From Gari tellinella (lineage: Eukaryota > Mollusca > Bivalvia > Cardiida > Psammobiidae): a stretch of 64,000 nucleotides of DNA. Under the pieces are notes generated by a model. The model saw only the letters and a list, made by a program, of their open reading frames with translations, did not search any database and was not told the DNA's origin. Where the stretch lies: NCBI GenBank assembly GCA_922989275.2, contig OV277872.1:30525619-30589618 (forward strand), written 5' to 3'. The translations under genes and the position numbers were made by a program. This document shows positions 1 to 11,300 of the stretch, piece after piece. Position 1 is the first letter of the stretch. Each line of letters opens with the position of its first letter.

Positions 1-420
1 GATTCGAATGCATCATCACCATAGCATGACATCACTTTGATGTCATGATGATGTCGTTGTCATAACAATGTTTGTCAAATGGCATATTGAGGACTAATTT
101 CTAAATTTAGAAATGATCACATGATCAAAGAGTTATGGCCAGTTAGGATGAGTTATCTCCCTTTCCACCAGATTTTACCTCTAAATGACCTTGACCTTTG
201 TCAGACATGACCCATGTTGTACTCAAGAGCTTATTGAGGTGAGTACTACACATACAAAAAATTATGTCTCTATCCTTTGTAGTTCAAAAGCTATTGCCAA
301 GGTTTAAGTTGTGTACAGACAAACAGACAGACAGATAAACAGACCAAAAACAATATGCCACCGACTAAGTCGTGTGGGGGCATAAAAGACATTTACGCTT
401 CAATGGACTTTTATCTGTTG
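1..420. repeat. End of a dispersed bivalve-type repeat
   Basis: There is no coding signal. The segment contains phrases typical of dispersed molluscan repeats: ATGACCTTGACCTTTG near 190, a CAGACAGACAGA run at about 318-345, and the closing string GTGTGGGGGCATAAAAG at about 370-387. A comparable ending recurs near 5220-5300, which supports a shared element end. The family is not named because it cannot be assigned without a repeat library. Confidence 0.5.
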
Positions 421-556
421 CTTTGCTTGTGCTTAATTAATGGAGCAAAATAAACAATTGAGCAAATATTTCATCAGAAAACTAGCGACATGAATAAACT
501 GGCTGCCTAATGCAGAAGGACTTGATAAATCAATAGGGCCTTGAAGGCCCTGATAT

Positions 557-1410
557 AGCTCACCTGTTGTAAAGAAGCCTGATAGCTTTAGATTTGAGTT
601 TGTCACCAATCACCTTATATCCTTATACAATCTGAGCAAGTTTGAGAAAGATTGCATAAAAGTTGTGCCCTCTAGAGTGTAAACACTGTTAAATGCAGCA
701 TTTTCAGCAGTTTAAAAGTACATAACTCTTTGTCAATTAGTATTATTTCAACAATAATCAAACTCACCCAAACTCTTATAGTCATTATATGGGTCTGAGC
801 AAATTTCGAGAAATATTAGATAAAAAATTGTGGTCTTTAGAGTCTTATCATTGTTAAATATGGCATTTTCAGCAATTCAAAGGTAGCTATGACTCTTGAC
901 ATATTTGTCCAATTTCAACCATAATTAAACTGATCTGAACTCTTATGGTCACATGCAAGTTTGAGAAAGATTGGATAAAAGTTTGGGCCTCTAGAGTGTA
1001 AACACTGTTAAATACAGCATTTCCAGCAATTTTAAGGTAGATACAAGTAACTCATGACTAATAAGTATTATTTCAACGATAATCTAAACTCATCAGAAGT
1101 CTTATGGTTATTTACAATTCAAATAAGTTTGAGAAAGATTAGATAAAAAGTATGGTCTATAGAGTGTAAATATTTTTAAATATGACATTTTCAGCAATTC
1201 AAAAGTAGATAACTCCTGACCTATTTGTCCAATTTCATCCATAATCAAACTCTTATGGTCACATAGACACATAGTCACAATTTAAGCAAGTTTGAGAAAG
1301 ATTGGATAAAAATTGTGGCCTCTAGTGTGTTAATGATAAAAATGTTGATGACAAACTATGCACATTCAAGGATTGCAAAAGCTCACCCAGAGCTAGCTCA
1401 GGTGAGCTTA
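557..1410. repeat. Tandem repeat block, units of about 150-170 bp
   Basis: Five diverged units recur, each containing a version of TTTGAGAAAGATTGGATAAA (near 640, 790, 957, 1128 and 1290) followed by a CTAGAGTGTAAACACTGTTAAA phrase and a TTTTCAGCAATTCAAA phrase. AGCTCACC lies at the left edge (about 557) and AGCTCACC...CAGGTGAGCT at the right (1380-1408), so this looks like one element with a tandem core and AGCTCACC ends. The same design is seen at 13.1-14.1 kb and 15.96-17.08 kb. Confidence 0.6.
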
Positions 1411-1936
1411 AAGGGACTCGCAACCGGATGGTGTACTTGTCAAAATAAAATAAAATAATCAAATAAAAGCAAATTTGTGGCATTATTTGGCCTCTGACAT
1501 TAAACAAATATTATCAGTCCAAAAAAAGTCTCAAGAATCGTCACCGAATCTTAGTTTTTTTTTAGATATTTGCCATCGTTTTTCTATAGCGTTAGCTAAC
1601 GGTATAGTTGTTGTTGTTGCTTCTCTACACGGGCTCAGACATAAACCCGAGCCGAATAATGTACTATCAATTGCTACCAGTGAAGTATGTTAATTCGGTT
1701 ACATATAGATAGAGAGTGCCAGTAGCTGCATGGGTAAAGGCGTTTCCTTTTTTTCATGTTGTCTCCGCACTGAGGGTCACGGGTTCGAATCCCATCAGAG
1801 CTTCTTCTTTTTTTTTTTTTGCAATGCATTTTTTAACAGAATTTATTATCCGAAACTAAATCTTACCCATTTATATAAGCATTTGACATATATTTACAAA
1901 TTACTATTTTTAATGCTAAGTCCGGTTGCGAGCCTC
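1411..1936. mobile_element. Short element with inverted ends CTCGCAACCGGA
   Basis: CTCGCAACCGGA near 1417 is matched by TCCGGTTGCGAG near 1919 in inverted orientation, giving an element of about 520 bp without a transposase. It contains a tRNA-like stretch (about 1707-1800) with a GGGTTCGAATCCC B-box followed by a T-run. The tRNA-like segment is probably a SINE head, not a functional tRNA. Flanking target duplication was not resolved. Confidence 0.5.
1707..1822 (+). repeat. tRNA-derived SINE-like segment
   Basis: An A-box-like AGTAGCTGCATGGG near 1721 and a perfect B-box GGGTTCGAATCCC near 1781 are followed by CTTC and a long T tract. Cloverleaf pairing is poor and the spacing between boxes is long, so a functional tRNA gene is unlikely. 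Confidence 0.35.
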
Positions 1937-2072
1937 GATAAAAACCTTTTGACAAAAAAGACATGGAAACACAACTGACAGGTATGGTTGAGTTTCTACA
2001 ACATGAAGGGAAGCGAGTTTGATGAATTTAGAAAACTGGATCATGTGATAGATGGGAGAGGATCACATGTAT

Positions 2073-2882
2073 TTAAAATAAATGCTGACGCTTGAAGTCC
2101 CAGGTGGAGTCACTGGTTTCATCGTCTTCATCGTCTGATGATTCCAGTTGTGTTTCCTTCAAGATTGATTTCAAGAGAAAAGTGAACCACTTTTCAGCCA
2201 AAATCAGATCTGGATGGACGCCATCCGGTAAATGGCTGGCGTCCAGTGAACGGACCATTTTGACAAGTTGTCCATTCCGTCCTCGTTTTTTGGACTTTGT
2301 GCGGCACACATCTTTATCCCACCTAATAGAGAGCCTACCAAACTTAGAATTCAGATCAGAAATGCAGTTGTTGACATACTTGATGTCCTCTTCCAACTGC
2401 ATTTGCTGTTCTTCCTTCTGTTTGGTAGTAAAAGAAGAGACAGCTAATTTGCCTTTTGACAAATTGTGGGCCTCAGATTTGAGAAGGGCGGTCGGTGGGA
2501 TGTGAACAAGTTTTGTGCTCATGTTGAAGGTGTTCATTGAAGCGTAAATGTCTTGTATATCTGAGCAGAGTGAGATAATGTCTTGCTGTGATTTGTTATA
2601 AATGATTTCTCCACAATGTGGTCCCCTAATTTTTGTTGTAATATCACAAATTCCTGCTGCGATGATGATTTGAAATTTTGGTGGATGGCTGTGATATGAT
2701 TGCAGTTCTTTAACTTTCCGTTCAATCTGTTTTTTGAGTTTTAATAGTGTTGCCCCAGGCTTAATGATGAGGTAGATGCTTTTTTTTAAATTGTTTGGAA
2801 CTGTGGTATCTGATTGAATGAATGAGTCAAGCCCACGACCCCTGGAGTCAGTAGCCACAATTGTATAGTTTGCCGATTCCAT
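2073..2882 (-). CDS. SGNH/GDSL-hydrolase-like protein, possibly of transposon origin
   Basis: The ORF encodes 269 aa without a stop. Three SGNH-type blocks are visible: DSRG near residues 12-15 (nucleophile Ser in block I), AAGICD near 75-80 (block III, with Cys where Asn is usual) and PDGVHPD near 219-225 (the D-x-x-H of block V). The C-terminus is very acidic (SSDDEDDETSD). No signal peptide or membrane segment is seen. SGNH domains of this kind occur in animal retroelements (for example Ngaro-type and some CR1/L2 elements), so a transposon-derived or domesticated gene is as likely as a host enzyme. The ATG is directly preceded by TTTATTTTAG on the minus strand, a possible splice acceptor, so this may be the last exon of a longer gene. 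No reverse transcriptase or recombinase lies beside it. Confidence 0.6.
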   Translation of the reverse strand: MESANYTIVATDSRGRGLDSFIQSDTTVPNNLKKSIYLIIKPGATLLKLKKQIERKVKELQSYHSHPPKFQIIIAAGICDITTKIRGPHCGEIIYNKSQQDIISLCSDIQDIYASMNTFNMSTKLVHIPPTALLKSEAHNLSKGKLAVSSFTTKQKEEQQMQLEEDIKYVNNCISDLNSKFGRLSIRWDKDVCRTKSKKRGRNGQLVKMVRSLDASHLPDGVHPDLILAEKWFTFLLKSILKETQLESSDDEDDETSDSTWDFKRQHLF

Positions 2883-2982
2883 CTAAAATAAAGAGTAAGC
2901 AGTGAAACGGTTTCCGAACAATGTTAGTAGAAAACTCACTGTGGTATAAATCAGGATTATTCAAATACACTCATGAATTTAA

Positions 2983-4090
2983 TTATCCTATAGAAAGAAA
3001 AACTGGGTTTTTTTCAGTGTAAGAATGAAGTTTATTTATGCTTTTCGGTGAATTACTAGGCAATAGCAGTGGATTATCACTTGATAATTTCACTGTTTCA
3101 AGCAGTGGAATTATCATTGCGTGTGGTTCTTTAATTAATTTTCTCCGTAGGGGTCCCCAGGAATCGTAGTTAATCCGGTCATATCCTTTCTGAAATTCAT
3201 TTCGAAAGCCGAATTTGTCGACAACCACTAAATAAAAGAACACGAATCCGAAGTAACGACATAATTCTGAAGAAGTAAGATAAAGAAATCAGTGGCGTCA
3301 TTGTACGGCAAACAGTCACGGATATGTGTTCGATATAAACGAGGGTTCAATATGGGGTAAATCATGTACTTTTGCTTTCAATTGTCAAACATTTTCGTTA
3401 AAAAAGTGGCTATATAGCATAAATAAAGAGTAACTGTATTTTTTCAGTAAAAGATTGAACTTAATCCACTGAGTGAAGATCAGACTATTATATTATGACG
3501 TCTGATGTTCACTCAATGGATTTAATTTCTATCTTATACTGAAAAAAATACCAAAACAGTTATCCTCTATTTAAACCATTAAGTGAACATCAGACGTTAT
3601 ATCGGGTGGCTTCCGAGTGAAAATATAACAGTCTGATGTTCACGAAATGGATTTAATGGAATCTTACACTGAAAAAGTTTATTCATGCTTTTAAGGCACT
3701 TTTTAAACAAAATTGTTTGACAATTGAAAGCGAAGGTACATTATTTATCCCATGTGGAGCTCCAAGTTTATATTATCGAACACATTTTCCTGACGTTTTG
3801 CTGTACAATGACGTCATCGATTCATTGATCTGATGACCATGTCATCAGAATTACGTCGTTAATTCCTATCTTGGATTTGTGATTTTCTATTGATTGGTTC
3901 GCGACTAATTGGGCTTCCTGAGTTAAACGATAAGACAGGATTGACTACGATTCTTGGGGAGCCCTATGGGGGGAATTAATAAAAAAAGCACACAGGACGA
4001 TAATCCCACTGCTTGAAACTGAAGTTATCAAGTGATAACCCACTGCTATTTCCTAGTAATCCACCAAAAAGCATAAATAAATGAAGATAA
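2983..4090. repeat. Long inverted repeat (foldback) of about 1.1 kb
   Basis: The left arm (about 2996-3400) recurs inverted in the right arm (about 3700-4085). Examples are GTGGATTATCACTTGATAA near 3071 against TTATCAAGTGATAACCCAC near 4025, and CTTTCAATTGTCAAACA near 3375 against GTTTGACAATTGAAAG near 3716. The centre holds smaller inverted repeats around CTGATGTTCAC and TTCAGTAAAAGATTGAAC. The arms are imperfect, so the element is old. No coding potential is visible inside. Confidence 0.7.
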
Positions 4091-4234
4091 TTTATTCAAA
4101 AATGCACAAATATTAAGACTTAATAAGTTAATTTGTGCAATTTGTGTGAGGAAGACTTTAAATCTGTATTGCTTCGAGGACAATTTTCCCAACAATGGAT
4201 GCTCCCCACAAAGAAAACCCCCAAGGTATAGCAT

Positions 4235-5310
4235 GTTTAGTAGGTAAACACAGAATCAAGTTTCATCAACTTATGATGTAACATTCAGGAGATCTGCGTC
4301 AGACAAAAATGATTTTTATGAAAAAAGGGAGACAATTCAATATTTAGAGATGACAGAGTTCTAATTATTGTGAACTACACTTCTTTTTGTCATCCTCTAA
4401 CACAGTATCAAGTTTCATCAAGTTAGTGCTCCAGAAAACTTGATTTTTCATAATAAAAAAGGGAGATAATTCAATATTGGGAGATGACAGAGTTATGGTT
4501 CTTGAGTACAGCACTCCCGCTTTCATCCTGTATCACTGTATCAAGTTTCATCAACTTACAATACAATGCTCAGAAGATATGATCTGGACAGAAAAAAGAA
4601 AAAGGGAAGTTATTCAATATTAGGAGATGACAGAGTTACTGTTCTTGTGTACTGCACCTCCTACAGTCATCCTTTTTCACTGTAACAAGTTTCATCAACT
4701 TACTGTGTAACAGTCCAATTATTATTTTTTTAGAGAAAAGGGCAGATAATTCAAAATTGGAGGATAAGAGAGTTATGGTTCTTGTGTACTGCACCATCTT
4801 ATGTCTTCTCTATCACTGTATCAAGTTTCCATCAACTTACTGTGTAACAGTCCAATTATTATTTTTTTAGAGAAAAGGGCAGATAATTCAAAATTGGAGG
4901 ATAAGAGAGTTATGGTTCTTGTGTACTGCACCATCTTATGTCTTCTCTATCACTGTATCAAGTTTCATGAACCTACAGTGTACCGTTCAAGAGATATGCT
5001 CTGGACAAAAAGAATGTGACGGGCGGACCGCCAGACTTTCTAACATTTCAGGTTTATGCGACTTTCCCATTGTTAAAAAGGTGTGAATAGACACATAAAG
5101 AAGCCACATTAACCCAAAACAAGCCACATAATTCCAACATAGACTAACGGAATGAACAGCTCTATTGTTTTCTTTTGTTCTGTGTTACATAACGTAGTCA
5201 AATATACCAAAATTGTTAGCGCAGACAGACAGACAACCGGAAAGACGGACGGACAGACAAAGCAGTGACTAATGTCCCCGCCCCCCTAAAGGGGAGCATA
5301 AAAAGTTTTA
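4235..5310. repeat. Tandem array (about 130 bp units) with GACGGACGGACAGA end
   Basis: About six units carry AAGTTTCATCAACTTA, a GGGAGATAATTCAA phrase and an AGAGTTATGGTTCTTGTGTA phrase. The last two full units (about 4687-4820 and 4825-4955) are almost identical, indicating recent unit duplication. The block continues into GACAGACAGACAACCGG and closes with GGGGAGCATAAAAAG at about 5290. The short ORFs here are translated repeats. Confidence 0.7.
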
Positions 5311-5550
5311 GGACTCATTTGTGGGAAGTAATGCTAGAAAATGGTGAAGAGGAAAAAGCTTGAGACTATCAAATATGATCTGCTGGAACCACTTTTTGTC
5401 AACTTGTAAAACTTTTGAATGAAAGACTTTCATAAAAAAAAGTTACATCTTTTTCAGTTAGTAGTGAACATACCACCAACCGTCAAAAAGACTTTCAGCA
5501 TGTTTTACTGAATTGTAAACAATCATTTAAAAAATATAGGATATTACATA
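5311..5550. other. Unassigned AT-rich stretch with one hairpin motif
   Basis: No gene is seen. The only recognisable item is the hairpin motif at about 5457-5485, listed separately. Confidence 0.5.
5456..5486 (-). repeat. Hairpin motif copy 1, candidate Helitron 3' end
   Basis: The plus strand reads CAGTTAGTAGTGAACATA then CCACCAACCG. On the minus strand GTTGGTGGT pairs with ACTACTAAC through two G-T wobbles around a short loop. The same motif recurs near 7106 and 8141, always in the same orientation and always left of the Rep/helicase gene, where the 3' end of this minus-strand Helitron should lie. Confidence 0.5.
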
Positions 5551-5665
5551 AGTTTTCATAATTTATTGGATTTATTAAACGATTCTTTTAGAAAACGATA
5601 AAAACGAGGCTTTGTCCAGTTTTTATCGTTTTCTAAAACGACGAGTTTGATAAATCCAATAAATT
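5550..5665. repeat. Inverted repeat, arms about 45 bp
   Basis: TTATTGGATTTATTAAACG near 5570 is matched by TTGATAAATCCAATAA near 5648, and the inner arms TTTAGAAAACGATAAAAAC / TTTTTATCGTTTTCTAAA are near perfect. It is a compact foldback with no gene. Confidence 0.75.
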
Positions 5666-6099
5666 ATTAACACAAATGGTATATTCTTTTTATAACATAA
5701 CCTAGAAAAGTTATTTATCGCAGTCTTTGAGGTCAAGTGAATGCTAAGCGCGATATAAGTAGATCTATACAGGAAAAAAGTTGTTCAAAATTAACCCGTT
5801 AACTAGCATGATGTTTATGTTATTATATGTATTAATAAGCACTTTCATGTAGATCTAATATTGATTAATTACACAAAAAATCTATAAATTGAATGTACAT
5901 GATGAAAAGAAGACGTTGGAAATTGAACGCATTTTTATGACGTCACAAGTAACGACGTCGTGGCGTGCCTCATTTGCATAGTTATTTAACTAGTTATATA
6001 TGACATTTAAACAATGGGTGTTATTCAACGCTCACGCCGTCTGTTATGTTATAAGAGGTATTTAAGGATGTAGCAAGCATGTAGGATTTCAGACTGGAT

Positions 6100-7045
6100 A
6101 AAAATATATTGAACAAGATCAGCAGGAAACCTTTTGATAAATACACATTACCAGTTGACAGTGTGATGTATTTAGCTTGAGACGTTTTTTGGCGGAAATA
6201 GCAAATCTGACAAGCACCTTGGCGTGAGTCAGATCGGTTGTTTCTGCCAAAAACGCTGATAGCTAAATACAACCCACTGTATCGCACTGCCAACTGGTGA
6301 TTGTTTATTACACATCAAAAGCAAATAAAAAGTTGTTTTAATCATTTTATATCCAATAACATTAGTTATTTGAAGGAGAATAAGAATTATTGGATGCCAC
6401 AAAGAATAACGCAGGACTTGTACCGGAACGTAAACAATGTCAGGCTTAATAGAAAATGAGGCTGGTGGCTGAAACAACATGGCTGATACATACTAATGTA
6501 TTTTACTGTGCAGATGGAAACGCTTGATCAGATACGGAGGCATATAAATTAATGAATAACATTCTGGTCATCTCTGACCATGAGACATATACACATTACC
6601 AGTTGACAGTGCGATACAAAGTGATGTATTTAGCTCGAGACGTTTTTGGGGGAAATAGTCGATTTGACGAGCGCCTTGGCGCGAGTCTGATCGGTTGTTT
6701 CCGCCAAAAACGCCGAGAGCTAAATGCAACACTCTGTAGCGCACTGTCAACTGGTGATGTGTTTATTATATGCCTTGAATACACTCCAGAAACAAATAAA
6801 AAGTTGTTTAAATCATATATCCAGAACCATTAGTTATTTGAAGCAGATCAAATAATTATTGTAGGCCACAAAGAATAACGCGGGACTTGTACCTGAACGT
6901 AAACGACGTCACGCTAAATCGAAAACGAGGTTGGAGTAAAATACAAGGTGTCTGATACAAGGTGGCTGATACAGACTCTTGTATTTTACTCTGCAGATAC
7001 ACGGGGAAACGCTCGATATCATAGGAAGGCATATAATAAAACTCT
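6100..7045. repeat. Tandem duplication of about 470 bp, each copy with an internal foldback
   Basis: Two related copies (about 6100-6545 and 6565-7045) share ACATTACCAGTTGACAGTG, AGCTAAAT, a GGTTGTTTCYGCCAAAAACG phrase, and GCCACAAAGAATAACGC followed by a GGACTTGTACC phrase. In each, CCAGTTGACAGTG and CACTG(T/C)CAACTGG form inverted ends of an inner segment of about 150 bp (about 6148-6297 and 6599-6752). The copies have diverged moderately. They lie within the probable 3' non-coding region of the Helitron. Confidence 0.65.
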
Positions 7046-7105
7046 ATATAAGAAAATCATTATGTCTGTGTTGCGTGGAGTTAACAAAATGCAAATTGTA
7101 TTTTT

Positions 7106-7137
7106 CAGTTAGTAGTGAACATACCACCAACCGTTGA
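7106..7137 (-). repeat. Hairpin motif copy 2, candidate Helitron 3' end
   Basis: Identical core to the motif near 5457 (TTAGTAGTGAACATA and CCACCAACCGT), here followed on the plus strand by TGACAAATT. The minus-strand stem is 9-10 bp with wobble pairs. Confidence 0.5.
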
Positions 7138-7179
7138 CAAATTAAATAGTTAAAAAGAAAGAGACATCGCAAATGATGG

Positions 7180-7690
7180 GAATACCCTTGCTCATTTCTA
7201 TTATACTAAAGATAACTTTTTAAAAAGGGGTAATGTCTGTGAATATGTGTGTGAAGTTTCATGGTAAAGGAAATATACTTCAGACAAAATAAGTTACATA
7301 CATACACACACTTTACAATTGAGGTCAAAGGTCAAGGTGACCTTAAAGTAGTACTGGACACTTCACCATCCCATGATGTACTCACACACAAAATTTGCTA
7401 TTCCTAGGCTCCTAGCTCTTAGGGTACAGATGATATGGTCCGGACAAGCTTTTTAAAAAATTAAAGTCAAAGGTCAAGGTCATAGTGACCTAAAAGTAGT
7501 ATGGGATAAAAATTATATCCACACAACAAAATTTGTTTCCTAGCTTATAGTTATATGGTATAGAAAGTATACTCAGAAAAAACAACAACATTACATACGG
7601 GCCCGCAAACACAAACATACAGGCAAATCCCTATATACTCTGGGGGACTATCACATAAATCGCGAGGGTATAATAAAGTTGAAAGTTAAC
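7180..7690. repeat. Dispersed repeat with GGTCAAGGTGACC units
   Basis: Two repeats of TCAAAGGTCAAGGT (near 7326 and 7466) and a closing TCTGGGGGACTATCACATAAA resemble the 'tandem core plus hairpin end' repeats seen elsewhere in the window. Nothing coding is seen. Confidence 0.45.
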
Positions 7691-7745
7691 ATGTACTTAT
7701 TTTACAAGTCTTTTTATTACTGAACTGTCACTGATTATATGTCAG

Positions 7746-7990
7746 TAGACTAGAGTTTGATCCTCCGCAGGGCCAAGTCTTTCGGATGAGACTTTATAAA
7801 CCAAAATCCGATGTATCAGTGCTTTACACAGGGCATCTAAAAGAGCTACAGAACTATTTCAATAATTAGTGTAAGACATCACACCTGGGTTCTCTGTATC
7901 CGCTCCCCTCTCTCTAGGGCGTCCAAAACAATTAGCCCATAGTTGTGAGAAACAGACGTTAACAAACATAAAATCCCAATATAAATAAAC
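7746..7990 (+). mobile_element. SINE, family 2 (CGGATGAGACTTTATAAACC body)
   Basis: The head is degraded but the body matches the better copy at 59.49-59.76 kb: CGGATGAGACTTTATAAACC, GTGCTTTACAC, GGCATCTAAAAGA, GGGTTCTCTGTATCCGCTCC and an AATTAGCCCATA end followed by an AAC-rich tail. Four copies of this family lie in the window. Confidence 0.75.
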
Positions 7991-8139
7991 CTACTTGAAA
8001 AGCAGGCGCGTAATTTACTCCATGTAAGCATTGCAAAATTTATGTACTTGGAAGGGACTTTTCAATGAATATTGGAGACAAGATAAACCAGATAATTGAT
8101 AACATGTGAGAATTAATGAAAATGTGACACAAAATTACC

Positions 8140-8175
8140 TTTCAGTTAGTAGTGAACATACCACCAACCGTTGAC
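8140..8175 (-). repeat. Hairpin motif copy 3, candidate Helitron 3' end
   Basis: Third copy of the hairpin motif (TTAGTAGTGAACATA and CCACCAACCGTTGACA), about 170 bp beyond the stop codon of the Rep/helicase ORF. Of the three copies this is the nearest to the gene. Confidence 0.5.
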
Positions 8176-8343
8176 ATTAAGTGCCAAGTTTTTTCTATAG
8201 CGTAATTAGCAAATTTACACCAAAATACAAATTTGGAAAAGTGGGAGAATATGTTTCATAAAAAAATATAAACCCCCTCTTTGCATGTCATTCCAATTTT
8301 AGAGTGACACAGGGCATATAAAGCTATGTGTATGAGCTACAGA

Positions 8344-11300
8344 TTACTCCTCTACATACATTTGTTGTAGAAACACATCATGGCTATTTAGTGTTTTGGA
8401 TGCAACAATGTCCAAATGTTGTAGAAACACATCATAGTTATTTAGATGACCATGTCTTATTTCAGTTTGGCCAGCAAGTTTTTTCAATCGTAAAATCTCC
8501 TTGTCCCTGGCTTTTGTAGTTGCTGTATTAACCTTGTGGCATATTCTGTCTTCATTGACTAAGCAATTAGGATGCCATGCAAAGTCTGGTGGTTGAATGT
8601 TGTTGCCTACTGTTTTGGCTCGAGACAGAGCAACGAACAGAGCACCTGGATTGCGTGACTCGAAAGTCTTGTTGCCAGGGTCAATGACAATGTATCGGTT
8701 GACTTCACCATCACCAATAGTCAGCCCCTGACACTTGTGAATGGTAGTTCCCCAACCAAGTCTCAGGGGTAACTGTTGTCTTTTGCAGCCTTTACAAAAG
8801 CAATCAATTCTCCTTGTGACCGGCACAATTGGAACAACATTGGGGTTAGATGAAACAAAAGATGGACCACTGTATTTTGGGAACGACACCATTACAACAT
8901 CAGGTAGGGAATCTGTAGGCCTCCTGCCCTCCAGATAAATAATGTCCTCAACTAGACCCATAGAGCCATTGAAAAGACCATAGGGTACAGCTAAATTACT
9001 GGTAAGCATGACTTTTGCTCCAACACATATGTACAGGCTGTTTAGCAATCCTCTAGCTTTATCACTCTGTGCTACCTTGGCATGAAGTCCTGTATTTACT
9101 GCAGAAACTTTCGCAACAGGTGCTGAAGCGTTGGCTTTTTTTAGGCAGTGTTGATTGTGGGATATCTCTGCCGCATGTGTTGGAAATACATGCAGACCAT
9201 TATGTTGAATGTCTGCCATAACAGCTTCACCATACCGATCTCTTAACTCATTCCATTGGAATTGTTGCAAGAAATATGCATGCTCCTGTGTTGATGAATA
9301 GTTACGAAATGCATTGAGAACTTCCTTGAAGACATGTTCATCATCGCTTTGTCGAATCATGGTTTGTAGGTGAACGACATCTACGAATTCCCTCCAGACT
9401 AGTGCACCATGCATAGCTGCAGGGCAAGACCCAAACATACTGAATACCGGAGTGTCACAGACTGGAGGTAGCTGAACATCGTCTCCAAGGAAAATCACCA
9501 CTGGAAGTCCTCCCCAGACATGATCTTGATTGTTAAGAGCAAATTTAAGGTGGTGCTCCATCCACCCAATTGTTGTTGATCCAACAAGAGACCGTTCATC
9601 AACAATCAATGCTTTCAAATTAAGACAATTGTCTTGCAGTTGTTCTGCAATAATACCTTCTGGCTGATTAAGCTCTTTTTTTAGTTTATGTCCAATAGGG
9701 ATTTTCAAAAAGTCATGAATAGTTCTTCCTGCAATTAGGTTGGCACTATTTCCGGTTGGACAAACAACCTGGACTGCAGAACTACTGTTGAACAATTGCC
9801 TAATTGCAAAAACAATACATTTGATGAGGAAACTTTTACCTGTTCCTGCTGTTCCACTGACTACAAGACGGAGAGGATGATAATTTTGACAATCCTCCTG
9901 ATACTGTATCAGGGTAGACATAGCTAAATTAAATACAAGTTTTTGTTCGGTATTTAGGGACTGTAGAGTTTCTATTGAAACATCACTAGATTGGTGGACA
10001 ACATTGACGTCCATATTCTCAAGCCACTTGATACCGAAGTCTGGTGGGTATTCATTAAAGTATGCCACATTAGGTATGCTCCAGTCAAATTCAGGGCCAC
10101 CATCATCAAACATAAACTCTTCCTCTGGTTGAAATTCTGGATTGGGTTTCAACAACCCCATCCATGATGGTTGAATGTCTTCTTCCTCGGTGGCATCATT
10201 ATCTGGGTCGACATTAAGGTCTGATGATTGGTGGCGCCTAGCCCTTTCAACATCTGCCTTCACAAAGTTTGGGCAGTCATGGGAATCCAGAAAATTTTCA
10301 AATAACTGTTTCCATGAGAGATCCAATGGTTTTATGTCTGAAATTTGCCTCCAGCTGGGCCAATGGAGCAGCAGCATTGATCTGCAGTAGTCTTCATCAA
10401 GCGGCCAAACAGCATGCATGGTAGCCCCACTGATGACAGGAACCTTGCGGTGACTACAAATAAACTGATACCATGAGCAGTTTTGGTCCTCTGGACGGGC
10501 AAGATATCGGTCTAATGGTGTGGCCTTTGTAAGAGTGTGTCCTTTCGCCTCGAGAACTCTAGAACCTGTAAAGCTAACCGACTGGAACTGGTGGCTGCAT
10601 CTAAACAGGGGAAGAGATGTTAGCTCATATGTGGCTTCCATGCTAGATACATCACGTTTAACGGTGTTCATCAAAAGCTTAGTGCATACCGACTTCGCTG
10701 AGGCTCCAGCACTCTCATCAGCTGATGAAACAATGTCGTTGAAAAGTTCAGCGACAGCACCAGTTTGTTCATTGCCTTTACATGCATAGCCAGTAATGTA
10801 CTTCTCTGTTGCGATTATCTCATCAACAGAGGGATTATCTGGTGAACTTTTAGAAAGAATAATGGATATATCTCCATTGGCACGCCATGCTTGAGTGTGA
10901 AACTGAGAGTGCTGGACCAAGAGTGGGTGATCACGGGGCATTTCCAGTCTTAGGCAACCATTTTTGTCAGTGACAATTGCTGGTGACGTTCTCAGGGGTT
11001 TTCCAGGATTCTTCTCTGTGCCAAACTCCATCCTGCAGACCTTTTCGCCCCTTTTTGTCCGCCAACAGTAATCAGAGCATCTATGGATATTTATGCGGTT
11101 TGTCAAAAGAAGATGGTCTTGTAGCAAAGAGTCTTGTGATTGACTGACTTCCATCAGCAGTTTTTCCAATGGATTGCTATCATCAGGTGGAGCTGATGCT
11201 GTGCCTTCTGGTGGAGGCCATAAGTCCTTTCTTGGCTGGCCATCAGCATCAGTACCAGCAGGATGAAGTGCCGTCAAACCAAACTGTCTTTTAGCCCAAT

